From contig NZ_JADHDY010000011.1 in the NCBI RefSeq assembly GCF_016820535.1, positions 100,459 through 158,762 of the forward strand: a stretch of 58,304 bases of DNA, written 5' to 3'. Numbering within the stretch: position 1 is the first letter of the stretch; each line of letters begins with the position of its first letter. The translations under genes and the position numbers were made by a program. Shown here piece after piece: positions 26,461-34,426 of the stretch. Below the pieces are notes generated by a model. That model saw only the letters and a list, made by a program, of their open reading frames with translations. It was not told the origin of the DNA and did no database searches. Origin of the DNA: Sporosarcina beigongshangi. Lineage in GTDB: Bacteria; Actinomycetota; Actinomycetes; Actinomycetales; Micrococcaceae.

Positions 26461-28029
26461 TCAATGGACGGCGGGTGCGAAGTGCGCCTCGATCAATTCC
26501 CGTATCTGCCCGTGGCAGCCGCCGCATCCTGTGCCGGCCCGGGTTGCTGCCGAAACGTCCGCCACGGATTCGCAGCCGCCGGCCACCGCGGCAGTGATGG
26601 TTTCCGCCGGCACCCCGGCGCAGCGGCACACCGTCCGGGACGGGTCCGACGCGGCGGCCCCCACGGCCAGGCCGTCCGGTCCGTCCAGCCGCAGGAGTGC
26701 GGAGCGGTCGGCCGGGAGCTCGGACCCGCGCTCGAACAGCAGCGCCAGCTCGGCACCCGTGCGCGGCATGCCCACGCTGACAAAGCCGGCCAGCACGCCC
26801 CCGCGCGTGCCCATCTTCACGTACTTTCCATGCTCCGGATCCGCCCACATGCTCACGGCCAGCCCGGGGACATCGTCAAACGGCCCGGAGGCAACATCCC
26901 CTGCCGCCACGACATCCACGCCGCGCGCCTTGAGCATCATGACCGGCGCGCGCTCGGCCGGCAGCGGCACGTCTGCCGCCGCGGATCCCGTGCCACCGGC
27001 CGCCCCCGGCCCGGGCGCCCCGGCGATCCCGGCGAGCACACCCGCCAGCCAGTCCGCCTGCCGCCAGCCGGGGCCGATCAGGCCCAGCGGTCCGTTGCCC
27101 GGGGCGCAGTCGGCGCACGAGGCGTCGAGGCAGCGCACCTGCGCACAGTCGCCGATGGCGAAGACGTGTGGATCGTGCAGGGCGGCCAGCCCGTGGTCCA
27201 CGAGAATGCCGCGGTCCACCGCCAGCCCCGCACCTTCGGCCAGCCCGGCCCGCGCCCGCACGCCGCAGGAGAGCACCAGCAGTTCGCCCGCAACGCGCGC
27301 CCCGCCGTCCAGGAGCAGCCCCGAAAAGGCGGGTGCGCCGTCGTCGGCCCGGCCCAGCTCCACACCCAGGGCGCGCGCATCGGCCACCACGGTGATGCCC
27401 CGCGCGCGCAGGGCCGCGGCCACCGTGTGCCCGGCACCGGCGTCGATGCTGCGCCCCAGCGTGTGCGGACCGTGGTGGACGACGGCGACCTCCGCGCCTT
27501 CGTCGTGCGCGGCCAGGGCGGCCTCCAGGCCGAGGATGCCGCCGCCCAGCACCACCACCCGCTGGCGGCGTTCGACGGCGCGGCGCAGCACGGCGGCATC
27601 GGCAAGGTCGCGCAGGGCCGTGACGCCACGGGGCAGGGCGGCGGGCGCGTCTGGGTCCGGGTTGAGCCCGTGCAGCGGCGGCACCACCGGGCGTGCACCC
27701 GTGGCGAAGACCAGCCGGCTGTAGGGGAGCGTTGTGCCGTCGGCCAGGAGCACGGCCTGCCGGGCACGGTCCACGCGGCGCACGCGCACGCCCATCCGGA
27801 CGGACACGCCGGCCGCGGCCAGCCCGGCGGGGTCCGAGACGGAAATGGCCTCCTCCGTGGTCCGGCCAACGCCGAGGTCGGCGACGAGAACCCGGTTGTA
27901 GGCGGGCGCGGCCTCCTCGCCGATGATGGTCAGGGCCAGCGTGCCGCGGCGCACGGAGGGCAGCAGCCCGTCCGCCAGCCGCGCCGCGACAGGCCCGTAA
28001 CCGACAACAACCACGTGCGGGACTCTCAT
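26461..28029 (-). CDS. FAD/NAD(P)-dependent oxidoreductase with BFD [2Fe-2S] domain, nitrate reductase partner
   Basis: A 522-residue protein like the N-terminal half of NirB: FAD site (VVVVGYGPVAARLADG), NAD(P) site (VVLGGGILGLEAALAA), GDCAQ motif and a C-terminal BFD-like [2Fe-2S] domain with CRCAG and CGGC. An extra cysteine group CLDASCADC lies in the middle. There is no sirohaem half, so it cannot reduce nitrite. It overlaps the nitrate reductase by 4 bases (ATGA) and has AGGAGG 6 nt before the ATG at 28029. The inferred role is to pass electrons from NAD(P)H to the assimilatory nitrate reductase, like NasB/NasC in other bacteria. Confidence 0.88.
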   Translation of the reverse strand: MRVPHVVVVGYGPVAARLADGLLPSVRRGTLALTIIGEEAAPAYNRVLVADLGVGRTTEEAISVSDPAGLAAAGVSVRMGVRVRRVDRARQAVLLADGTTLPYSRLVFATGARPVVPPLHGLNPDPDAPAALPRGVTALRDLADAAVLRRAVERRQRVVVLGGGILGLEAALAAHDEGAEVAVVHHGPHTLGRSIDAGAGHTVAAALRARGITVVADARALGVELGRADDGAPAFSGLLLDGGARVAGELLVLSCGVRARAGLAEGAGLAVDRGILVDHGLAALHDPHVFAIGDCAQVRCLDASCADCAPGNGPLGLIGPGWRQADWLAGVLAGIAGAPGPGAAGGTGSAAADVPLPAERAPVMMLKARGVDVVAAGDVASGPFDDVPGLAVSMWADPEHGKYVKMGTRGGVLAGFVSVGMPRTGAELALLFERGSELPADRSALLRLDGPDGLAVGAAASDPSRTVCRCAGVPAETITAAVAGGCESVADVSAATRAGTGCGGCHGQIRELIEAHFAPAVH

Positions 28030-30266
28030 GATGCCTCCTGGCGGATGGTGGCCGGCAGGGCGGTTCCGTTCCCGGCGGCCGGTTCGCTGTCCGTTGCCCA
28101 GCCTGCCGTGACGGCGACCGAACTGGCCTTGAACTCGGGCATCCCGGAGATCGGGTCCGCGGCGGCGCTCGTGAGCAGGTTCGCGCTCTCGTCCCCGGGG
28201 AAGTGGAACGGCAGGAAGACGGTGTCGGTCCGGACGGTGGTGCTGTGCCGGGCCGTGCACCGCACCGTGCCGCGCGCATTCTCGATGGTGACGGGTCCGC
28301 CGTCGGAAATCCCGCGGGCGGCGGCGGCCAGCGGGTGGATGAGCAGCAGGGCGCGGGGGACTGCTCCGGCAAGCTCCGGCACGCGCCGGGTCTGCGCCCC
28401 CGACTGGTAGTGCTCCAGCAGCCGGCCCGTGACCAGGGCAAGCGCGCTTCCGCTGAACAGTGCGTCCCGGACCGGCTCCGCAGCGGCGGGGGAGACCGGC
28501 ACCAGCACGGCCCGCCCGCCGGGGTGCGCGAAGGCATCCGTGAACAGCCGCGGCGTGCCCGTGCTCCCGGCCGGGTAGGGCCAGTAGGCGGCGGCGCCGG
28601 AATCCAGCAGCGGGTAGTCGATGCCGGAGTAGTCGGCCAGCCCGCCGGCGGAGGCGGCCCGCAGTTCCGTGAACACGGTCTCGGGATCGTCGCTGAACAT
28701 GGACGGGGCCTGCAGGCGGCGGGCGAGCCCGGCCATGATCCACAGCTCCGAGCGCGTCCCGGCAGGCGGCGCGACGGCGGCCCGGCGGCGCAGCACCCGC
28801 CCCTCGAGGTTGGTCATGGTGCCCTCCTCCTCGGCCCACTGGCGCACCGGCAGCACCAGATCGGCCTCCCTCGCCGTCTCCGACATGAAGAAATCGGCCA
28901 CCACCAGGAAGTCCAGCTGCCGCAGGCCCGCCACGACCCGGGACGCGTCGGGCGCCGAGACCGCCACGTTGGCGCCGAAGATGAGGAAGCTGCGCACGCT
29001 CCTGCCCAGTTCGCCAAGAAGTTCGACGGCGGGCAGGCCGGGTCCGGGGATGTCGTCCGGTTCCACGCCCCACACCCGCGCAACGTGCGCGCGGGCTGCG
29101 GGATCGGTGATCTTGCGGTACCCGGGCAGCTGGTCGGCCTTCTGCCCATGCTCGCGGCCGCCCTGGCCGTTGCCCTGCCCCGTCAGGGTGCCGTAGCCGC
29201 TTCCGGACGAGCCGGGCAGGCCCAGCAGCAGTGCCAGGTTGATGGCGGCCGTGGCGGTGTCGGTGCCGTCCACGTGCTGCTCCACGCCGCGGCCCGTGAG
29301 GATGTAGCTGCCGCCCTTGCCGGCGCCTTCGGCCAGCAGCCGCGCGGTTTCACGCAGCAGGTGGACGGGCACGCCCGTCACGGACTGCACCCGCTCCGGC
29401 CACCACTGGGCCACGCTGCGGACCACCTCGTGGTGGCCCTGCGTGCGCCCGGCCAGGAAATCCTGGTCGGCGAGCCCCTCGTGGATGACGATGTGGCACA
29501 GGCCCAGCAACAGCACGAGGTCGGTGGCGGGCACGGGCTGCAGGTGCAGGCCGGCGCCGTCGGCCGTGAAATCCGCCGTGGCGGTGCGGCGCGGGTCCAC
29601 CACGATGAGCCCGCCCGCCGCCCGGGCGCCCTGCAGGTGTTGGACAAACGGGGGCATGGTCTCGGCCACGTTGGAACCGAGCAGCAGTATGGTGTGGGCG
29701 CCGTCCAGGTCCTCGACCGGGAACGGCAGCCCACGGTCCAGGCCGAAGGCGCGGTTGCCGGCGGCTGCCGCGGAGGACATGCAGAAGCGGCCGTTGTAGT
29801 CGATCCGCGAGGTGCCCAGTGCCAGCCGGGCAAACTTGCCGAGCTGGTAGGCCTTCTCGTTGGTCAGGGCGCCGCCGCCAAACACGCCCACGGCGTCCGC
29901 GCCGTGGACGCGGCGGGTCTGTGCGAGCTTCATGGCGGCCAGGTCCAAGGCCCTGTCCCACCCGATGGGGCGGTGGACGCCGTCGGGGCCGCGAAGCAGG
30001 GGAGTGGTGAGGCGCTCGGGATGGCCCAGCAGCGCCGTGGACGTCCACCCCTTCCGGCACAGCCCGCCGCGATTGGTGGGGAAGTCCCTGCCCGCGACGA
30101 CAGGGACGGCGGTGCCGGTGCCGGGTTCCGGCGTCAGGGTCATGGCACATTGCAGGGCGCAGTAGGGGCAGTGTGTGTCGGTCCCGGCCGCACCCACGGC
30201 GGCAGCGGCCGGACCGGCTGGGAGGCGGGTGCCCGGCGTCGTGCCCGGCATGTCTGGGCGGGACAT
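28026..30266 (-). CDS. nasA: Assimilatory nitrate reductase catalytic subunit (molybdopterin oxidoreductase)
   Basis: A 746-residue cytoplasmic Mo-bis-MGD enzyme reducing nitrate to nitrite. Cys33, Cys36, Cys40 and Cys70 form the [4Fe-4S] motif CX2CX3CX29C. Further marks are GGALTNEKAYQLGKFARL, SNVAETMPP, GTLTGQGNGQGGREHGQKAD and the C-terminal MopB-type domain with FHFPGDESANLLT. No Tat leader is present, fitting the assimilatory class. The ATG at 30266 overlaps the narK stop (TGATG), so translation is coupled; the ribosome site itself is weak. It is the middle gene of narK-nasA-flavoprotein. It lacks the C-terminal BFD domain of some NasA proteins, which the partner gene carries. Confidence 0.95.
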   Translation of the reverse strand: MSRPDMPGTTPGTRLPAGPAAAAVGAAGTDTHCPYCALQCAMTLTPEPGTGTAVPVVAGRDFPTNRGGLCRKGWTSTALLGHPERLTTPLLRGPDGVHRPIGWDRALDLAAMKLAQTRRVHGADAVGVFGGGALTNEKAYQLGKFARLALGTSRIDYNGRFCMSSAAAAGNRAFGLDRGLPFPVEDLDGAHTILLLGSNVAETMPPFVQHLQGARAAGGLIVVDPRRTATADFTADGAGLHLQPVPATDLVLLLGLCHIVIHEGLADQDFLAGRTQGHHEVVRSVAQWWPERVQSVTGVPVHLLRETARLLAEGAGKGGSYILTGRGVEQHVDGTDTATAAINLALLLGLPGSSGSGYGTLTGQGNGQGGREHGQKADQLPGYRKITDPAARAHVARVWGVEPDDIPGPGLPAVELLGELGRSVRSFLIFGANVAVSAPDASRVVAGLRQLDFLVVADFFMSETAREADLVLPVRQWAEEEGTMTNLEGRVLRRRAAVAPPAGTRSELWIMAGLARRLQAPSMFSDDPETVFTELRAASAGGLADYSGIDYPLLDSGAAAYWPYPAGSTGTPRLFTDAFAHPGGRAVLVPVSPAAAEPVRDALFSGSALALVTGRLLEHYQSGAQTRRVPELAGAVPRALLLIHPLAAAARGISDGGPVTIENARGTVRCTARHSTTVRTDTVFLPFHFPGDESANLLTSAAADPISGMPEFKASSVAVTAGWATDSEPAAGNGTALPATIRQEAS

Positions 30267-31651
30267 CAGATGCGGCCCAGCGCTGCGGCGGAGGAGGGAC
30301 GCAGGTACACGGCCCAGGTCACGGCCATCAGGACCAGGTAACAGGCCACGAATCCGGCGAACGCGGCACCGTAGCCGCCGGTGGCCTGGCGGGAGGCGTT
30401 GAGCAGCTGCGGGACGAGGAATCCGCCGTAGGCGCCGATGGCGGAGATGATGCCCAGGGCGGCGGAGGCCTTGCGGGCAGCGCCCATGCGGCCGTCGGCG
30501 GCACGCAGCGCAAACACCATGGGAATCATGCGGTACGTGGAGCCGTTGCCCGCGCCGGCGGCCGTGAAGAGCACCAGGAACAGCAGCAGGAACAGCGGGA
30601 AGCTGCCGAGCGGGAGGGTGAGCAGCTGGGCCATCGCGGCCACCGCCAGCACGCCGAAGCAGGCCATCGTGACACGGGCGCCGCCCCACCGGTCCGCGAG
30701 CCGCCCGCCCCAGGGCCGGGACAGGGAGCCGACCAGTGCGCCCAGGAAGGCGAGCGAGATGACCGCCGGGCCCACGCTCAGGCCCACGCCGGGGCCGAAG
30801 GTGTCCATGATCAGCTTCGGGAACACGGCGGCGAAGCCGATGAACGAGCCGAAGGTGCCAATGTACAGCAGCGCCAGGATCCACAGGTGCGGCTCACGGA
30901 GCGCGGCGAGGGAACCGGCCACGTCCGACTTGGCACTGGCCAGGTTGTCCATGTACTTCCAGGCACCCCACACCGCCACGAGGATCAGCGGCACCCACAT
31001 GAGCCCGGCGATGGACAGGCCCAGGGTGCCGGCGGCCAGCAGCGCCACGGCAAGCGGCACCATGAACTGTGCGACGGCGGCGCCCAGGTTTCCGCCCGCG
31101 GCATTCAGTCCCAGCGCCCAGCCCTTTTCACGGGCGGGGTAGAAGAAGGTGATGTTGGCCATGGAGGAGGCGAAGTTGCCGCCGCCGAGGCCGGCCAGCG
31201 CGGCCACGGCGAGCATGGCCGGGAACGGGGTCTCCGGGTTGCCCAGGCACCACGCCATGCCCAGCGTCGGCAGCAGGAGCAGCAAGGCGGAAACGATGGT
31301 CCAGTTGCGGCCTCCAAACTTCGCCACCATGAACGTGTAGGGGATGCGCAGCGTGGCGCCGACGAGGGACGGGATGGAGATCAGCCAAAAAAGTTCCGAC
31401 GAGCTGAACGTAAAACCGGCCCCGGGCAGGAACACCACCACAATCGACCACAGCTGCCACACCACAAAGCCCAGGAACTCGCAGGCGATGGACCAGGCCA
31501 GGTTGCGCCGGGCAATCGCCCTGCCCCCGGCCGCCCACTGGCCCTGGTCCTCGGGGTCCCAGCCGTGCAGCCACCGTCCGGGCGCGCTGCGAAGTGCGGC
31601 ACCTGGGTGCGCGGGGGCGGTTGTGGTGCCGTCCATCTTGTCCACAGTCAT
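30266..31651 (-). CDS. narK: Nitrate/nitrite MFS transporter
   Basis: A 461-residue membrane protein with 12 helices. Nitrate-porter signatures are present: AGLGGGNFASSMANITFFYP and GAGNGSTYRMIPMVF. The N-terminal ~45 residues are hydrophilic. The ATG at 31651 has GGGAGGAAC just upstream, so the 12 codons before it are excluded. It is the first gene of the nitrate operon, with a candidate nitrogen-control box 63 bases ahead. Import of nitrate or nitrate/nitrite exchange cannot be told apart here; context favours nitrate uptake for assimilation. Confidence 0.95.
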   Translation of the reverse strand: MTVDKMDGTTTAPAHPGAALRSAPGRWLHGWDPEDQGQWAAGGRAIARRNLAWSIACEFLGFVVWQLWSIVVVFLPGAGFTFSSSELFWLISIPSLVGATLRIPYTFMVAKFGGRNWTIVSALLLLLPTLGMAWCLGNPETPFPAMLAVAALAGLGGGNFASSMANITFFYPAREKGWALGLNAAGGNLGAAVAQFMVPLAVALLAAGTLGLSIAGLMWVPLILVAVWGAWKYMDNLASAKSDVAGSLAALREPHLWILALLYIGTFGSFIGFAAVFPKLIMDTFGPGVGLSVGPAVISLAFLGALVGSLSRPWGGRLADRWGGARVTMACFGVLAVAAMAQLLTLPLGSFPLFLLLFLVLFTAAGAGNGSTYRMIPMVFALRAADGRMGAARKASAALGIISAIGAYGGFLVPQLLNASRQATGGYGAAFAGFVACYLVLMAVTWAVYLRPSSAAALGRI

Positions 31652-31713
31652 GAAAGTTCCTCCCAGTCGATTGCTTGATGGACCCACACTATGAAGTGCG
31701 GATTTCGGCGGCT

Positions 31714-31729
31714 GTCACGGGGTGTGAAC
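31714..31729 (+). promoter_or_regulatory. Candidate GlnR-type box upstream of narK
   Basis: GTCAC-N6-TGAAC with an AC-N9-AC core, 63 bp before the narK start. It resembles the box at 16426-16441 before nirB. Inference only. Confidence 0.4.
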
Positions 31730-31959
31730 GTGTTGTGACGTTTCCCTATCCATGGACGCGGGGGCGTCGTGAGGACGGGCGGCGGCCGTCCGGCGGCCGT
31801 GAATGGTGCGGCCCGGCGGACGGCCCGGCGCCCCGGTGAGTGCCGCCCGGGTCCCGGACCCAAGGCGACCACGGCGTGGCCCGCCTTGGCGCCAAAGAAG
31901 CGCACCGGCGTCGTCCATGGCAGGGAGGGGAACGAGCCTGTCCACATGATGGTTCCGAT

Positions 31960-31976
31960 TGTCCACTAGGTGGACA
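31960..31976. promoter_or_regulatory. Inverted repeat upstream of the MHS symporter
   Basis: TGTCCAC-TAG-GTGGACA, perfect 7-bp arms, 85 bp before the start at 32061. An extra half site TGTCCAC occurs at 31939-31945. The form is typical of GntR or IclR dimer operators; no such regulator gene is in the window. Confidence 0.5.
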
Positions 31977-32060
31977 TTGGGGCTACTGTTGGTCGGTAGC
32001 ATTGACCGCACCGGCCGCGACATGCACATCCTGCCGCGGCATCCAAGAGAAAGCTGAATC

Positions 32061-33470
32061 ATGAGCTCGTCCGCAAAGGCCGACCAGGCTGATCCGAAGC
32101 AGGTGAACAGCCGGGGCCGCGTCATCGTCGCCAGCCTCATCGGCACCACCATTGAGTTTTACGACTTCTACGTCTACGCAACGGCTGCCGTGCTGGTCTT
32201 CCCCGCACTCTTCTTCCCCACCGCCGACGCCACCACGGCGCTGCTGAGCTCCTTCGCCATCTTCGGTGTTGCGTTCGTTGCCCGCCCGCTCGGTTCCATC
32301 GTGTTCGGCCACTTCGGCGACAAGGTTGGCCGCAAGGGCACCCTCGTGGCCTCGCTGCTGACCATGGGCATCGCCACGTTCCTCATTGGCTGCCTTCCGA
32401 CGGCGCTCGTGCCGGGTTGGACGTTCTGGGCACCGGCGCTTCTGGTGGTCATGCGGTTCCTGCAGGGCCTGGCCCTGGGCGGCGAGTGGAGCGGTGCAGC
32501 CCTGCTGGCCACCGAAAACGCGCCCGAGGGCAAGCGTGCCATCTGGGGCACCTTCCCGCAGCTGGGTGCGCCGATCGGCTTCATCCTGGCCAACGGCATC
32601 TTCCTGTGGCTCAGCTTTGGCCTCACCCCCGAACAGTTCCAGGCCTGGGGCTGGCGCATTCCGTTCCTGCTCAGCGCCGTCATGGTCATCATCGGCCTGT
32701 ACGTCCGCCTGAAGCTGGTGGAAACCCCCGCGTTCCAGAAGGTCATCGACCAGGGCGAAGTCTCCAAGCTACCTGTGGGCCGCGTGTTCAAGACCAGCTG
32801 GCGTCCGCTGATCCTGGGCACCTTTGTCATGCTGGCCACCTATGTGCTGTTCTACCTCATGACCACGTTTACGCTGTCCTACGGCACGGCGCCGGCCACG
32901 CTCGACGCCGCCAAGGCCGCCGCCGAGGCCAAGGGGAAGCCCATGACGGCCGATGCCATCGCCGCCTGGGTCCCGGGACTGGGCTACACACGCAATGAGT
33001 TCCTGATCATGCTGATCATTGGTGTGGTGTTCTTCGGCATCTTCACGCTGGTGTCCGGTCCGCTGGCCGAGAAGTACGGCCGCCGCAAGTCACTCATCTG
33101 GGTCACGTCCGGCATCATCGTGTTTGGGTTTGTCTTTGTGCCGCTGTTCGGTGCCGGCACCGCCGGTGTCATGGTGCTGCTGATCCTGGGCTTCACTCTC
33201 ATGGGCCTGACGTTCGGCCCCATGGGTGCGCTGCTGCCGGAGCTGTTCCCCACGAACGTGCGGTACACGGGCTCGGCCATCAGCTACAACATGTCCAGCA
33301 TCCTGGGCGCGGCTGTGGCCCCGTTCATCGCCGTTGCCCTGTGGAAGGCCGCCGACGGCAGCCCCGTGCTGGTGGGCATCTACCTGTCCGCCATGGCCGT
33401 GCTGACCCTGATCTCCCTGCTGATCATGAAGGAAACCCGCGACCTGGACTACACCTCCAACGTCAGCTGA
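32061..33470 (+). CDS. MFS transporter, metabolite:H+ symporter (MHS) family
   Basis: A 469-residue 12-helix symporter. MHS marks are TTIEFYDFYVYATAA in helix 1, the loop-2 motif GHFGDKVGRKGTLV, and RFLQGLALGGEWSGAALLATENAP in helix 4. The family (ShiA, ProP, KgtP and relatives) imports carboxylates, betaines and aromatic acids; I cannot choose among them. The ATG at 32061 is preceded by AAGAGAAAGC. It stands alone, with an inverted repeat upstream and a very strong hairpin terminator downstream. Confidence 0.92.
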   Translation: MSSSAKADQADPKQVNSRGRVIVASLIGTTIEFYDFYVYATAAVLVFPALFFPTADATTALLSSFAIFGVAFVARPLGSIVFGHFGDKVGRKGTLVASLLTMGIATFLIGCLPTALVPGWTFWAPALLVVMRFLQGLALGGEWSGAALLATENAPEGKRAIWGTFPQLGAPIGFILANGIFLWLSFGLTPEQFQAWGWRIPFLLSAVMVIIGLYVRLKLVETPAFQKVIDQGEVSKLPVGRVFKTSWRPLILGTFVMLATYVLFYLMTTFTLSYGTAPATLDAAKAAAEAKGKPMTADAIAAWVPGLGYTRNEFLIMLIIGVVFFGIFTLVSGPLAEKYGRRKSLIWVTSGIIVFGFVFVPLFGAGTAGVMVLLILGFTLMGLTFGPMGALLPELFPTNVRYTGSAISYNMSSILGAAVAPFIAVALWKAADGSPVLVGIYLSAMAVLTLISLLIMKETRDLDYTSNVS

Positions 33471-33522
33471 CGCCTCGTTGATGCAGGACCGTCGATTCCC
33501 CGGACTCGACTGTCCTGCCAGC

Positions 33523-33582
33523 AAGGAAGGGCCTTGGCTGCTTCGACCATCGGTGGTCGAAGCAGTCAAGGCCCTTCCTTTT
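33523..33582. terminator. Strong bidirectional terminator
   Basis: 27-bp arms (33523-33549 with 33554-33580, one G-T wobble) closed by a TCGG loop and followed by T residues. It terminates the MHS symporter and, on the minus strand, overlaps the end of the Hpt-like gene. Confidence 0.85.
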
Positions 33583-34102
33583 GCCCGTCGGCAGTGACAC
33601 AGGTGGCCGACAATTTTCCGGCAGTTTCATTTCCGCAGGCCTGGATTGAGGCGAGTTTCCTCCTCGCGGCCGAGGCATGGCGGCCTTCCAGAAGGCGGAT
33701 GAGCTCATCCGTGAGTGCACTGAGTCGGGCCGCGCCCACCATGAGGGAGGAACTTCGCAGGCTCAAGGCCGAGTCCATGGCCAGATCGTTGTCGCCGGAC
33801 GCCACAGCCGCGCTAATGCGTTCAAACCGGCCAGGCCACATTTCCACATACCGGCTCACAAAATTCCGGCATGAATCCTTCTCTCCATCCAGGGATTCCT
33901 GCAATGCCCTCAAAGTCTCGGTGCAGACCAGAGGCCGCTTGGGCATGTCCATCTGCTCCCGCGCCTCCAGACCATGGTGAAATGCTGCATTGGACCTACT
34001 GTCGGAACCTACGATAGCGCGCAGGGAGTCCGAATTCGCCTGTTTTTTCCTTGACGCCAATGACTTGCGGGAAGCTTGAGCAACGGGCCTCAAATGGGCC
34101 AT
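33566..34102 (-). CDS. Hpt-like protein lacking the phosphoacceptor histidine
   Basis: A ~178-residue protein. The C-terminal ~100 residues resemble a histidine phosphotransfer four-helix bundle: VEMWPGRFERISAAVASGDND, then ALSLRSSSLMVGAARLSAL. In Hpt domains the latter normally reads A-H-x-L-K-G-S-x-x-x-L-G-A; here the His position is Leu113, Lys is Arg and Gly is Ser, so phosphotransfer by the usual route looks impossible. The N-terminal ~50 residues are basic and probably disordered. ATG at 34102 is chosen for AGGATAGGA upstream; ATGs at 33952 and 33946 would also keep the domain. It is divergent from the exported-protein genes and its ribosome site lies in a perfect hairpin. Possibly a phospho-independent adaptor. 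The family call rests on pattern alone. Confidence 0.6.
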   Translation of the reverse strand: MAHLRPVAQASRKSLASRKKQANSDSLRAIVGSDSRSNAAFHHGLEAREQMDMPKRPLVCTETLRALQESLDGEKDSCRNFVSRYVEMWPGRFERISAAVASGDNDLAMDSALSLRSSSLMVGAARLSALTDELIRLLEGRHASAARRKLASIQACGNETAGKLSATCVTADGQKEGP

Positions 34103-34105
34103 TGG

Positions 34106-34125
34106 TCCTATCCTTTTGGATAGGA
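34106..34125 (-). promoter_or_regulatory. Hairpin covering the ribosome site of the Hpt-like gene
   Basis: Perfect 8-bp stem (TCCTATCC / GGATAGGA) with a four-base loop. On the minus strand the 3' arm is the AGGATAGGA Shine-Dalgarno stretch, ending 3 bases before the ATG at 34102, so the fold would block ribosome binding. As DNA it is also a palindrome and could be an operator. Confidence 0.5.
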
Positions 34126-34146
34126 AATTGGCCTCCCAAACCGTAA

Positions 34147-34164
34147 TCTTGAGCATTTCTTGAG
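34147..34164 (+). promoter_or_regulatory. Tandem TCTTGAG repeat, candidate response-regulator site 1
   Basis: TCTTGAG-N4-TCTTGAG, two exact copies 11 bp apart, the spacing used by OmpR/PhoB-type regulators that bind head-to-tail. It lies 45-62 bp upstream of the Hpt-like start at 34102. Confidence 0.5.
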
Positions 34165-34269
34165 ACTTCCCCTGCTGTGGGCGCTTGCGGACCGCCGAAT
34201 TCACGTGCCGCCTGTTGACCACCGCGGCATGAGGGCCTTTTGCCGTTGTTTTGTTGCCGCCAGGGGAGA

Positions 34270-34314
34270 TCTTGAGGTCTTGGGTTCATCTTTGGTTCTT
34301 GGGCCGATCTTGCT
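34270..34314 (+). promoter_or_regulatory. TCTTG repeat array, candidate response-regulator site 2
   Basis: Five TCTTG-like elements start at 34270, 34278, 34289, 34297 and 34308 (TCTTGAG, TCTTGGG, TCTTTGG, TCTTGGG, TCTTGCT), spaced 8, 11, 8 and 11, which makes a 19-bp repeat unit. The array is 113-157 bp before the first exported-protein gene. Confidence 0.5.
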
Positions 34315-34426
34315 TGAACCTTCCGGGAATCCAGGGATGTTTCTTAAGCTGCGGAAGGGATTGTTGTTCTCACCGGCAGGAACGCCTGCCGGAAGGAACA
34401 CGAACTACGAAGCAAGGGGTCTGGCA

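Larger units (their letters stand above)
31652..32060. other. Divergent control region between narK and the MHS symporter
   Basis: This 409-bp gap holds no convincing gene. It carries the narK-side box at 31714-31729 and an inverted repeat near the symporter at 31960-31976. The middle part is very GC-rich with no structure I can assign. Confidence 0.5.
34103..34426. other. Divergent control region of the SipW/TasA-like locus
   Basis: 324 bp without a gene between the Hpt-like gene and the first exported protein. It holds the hairpin at 34106-34125 and two clusters of TCTTGRG direct repeats (34147-34164 and 34270-34314). Confidence 0.6.

Noticed and set aside
28203-30341. 712-codon plus-strand ORF opposite the nitrate reductase
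   Set aside because: Antisense to a complete molybdopterin oxidoreductase; low-complexity Gly/Arg/His translation without motifs.
34160-34426. N-terminal extension of exported protein 1
   Set aside because: The open frame crosses the regulatory repeats and lacks a ribosome site; the leader peptide starts properly at the ATG at 34427.
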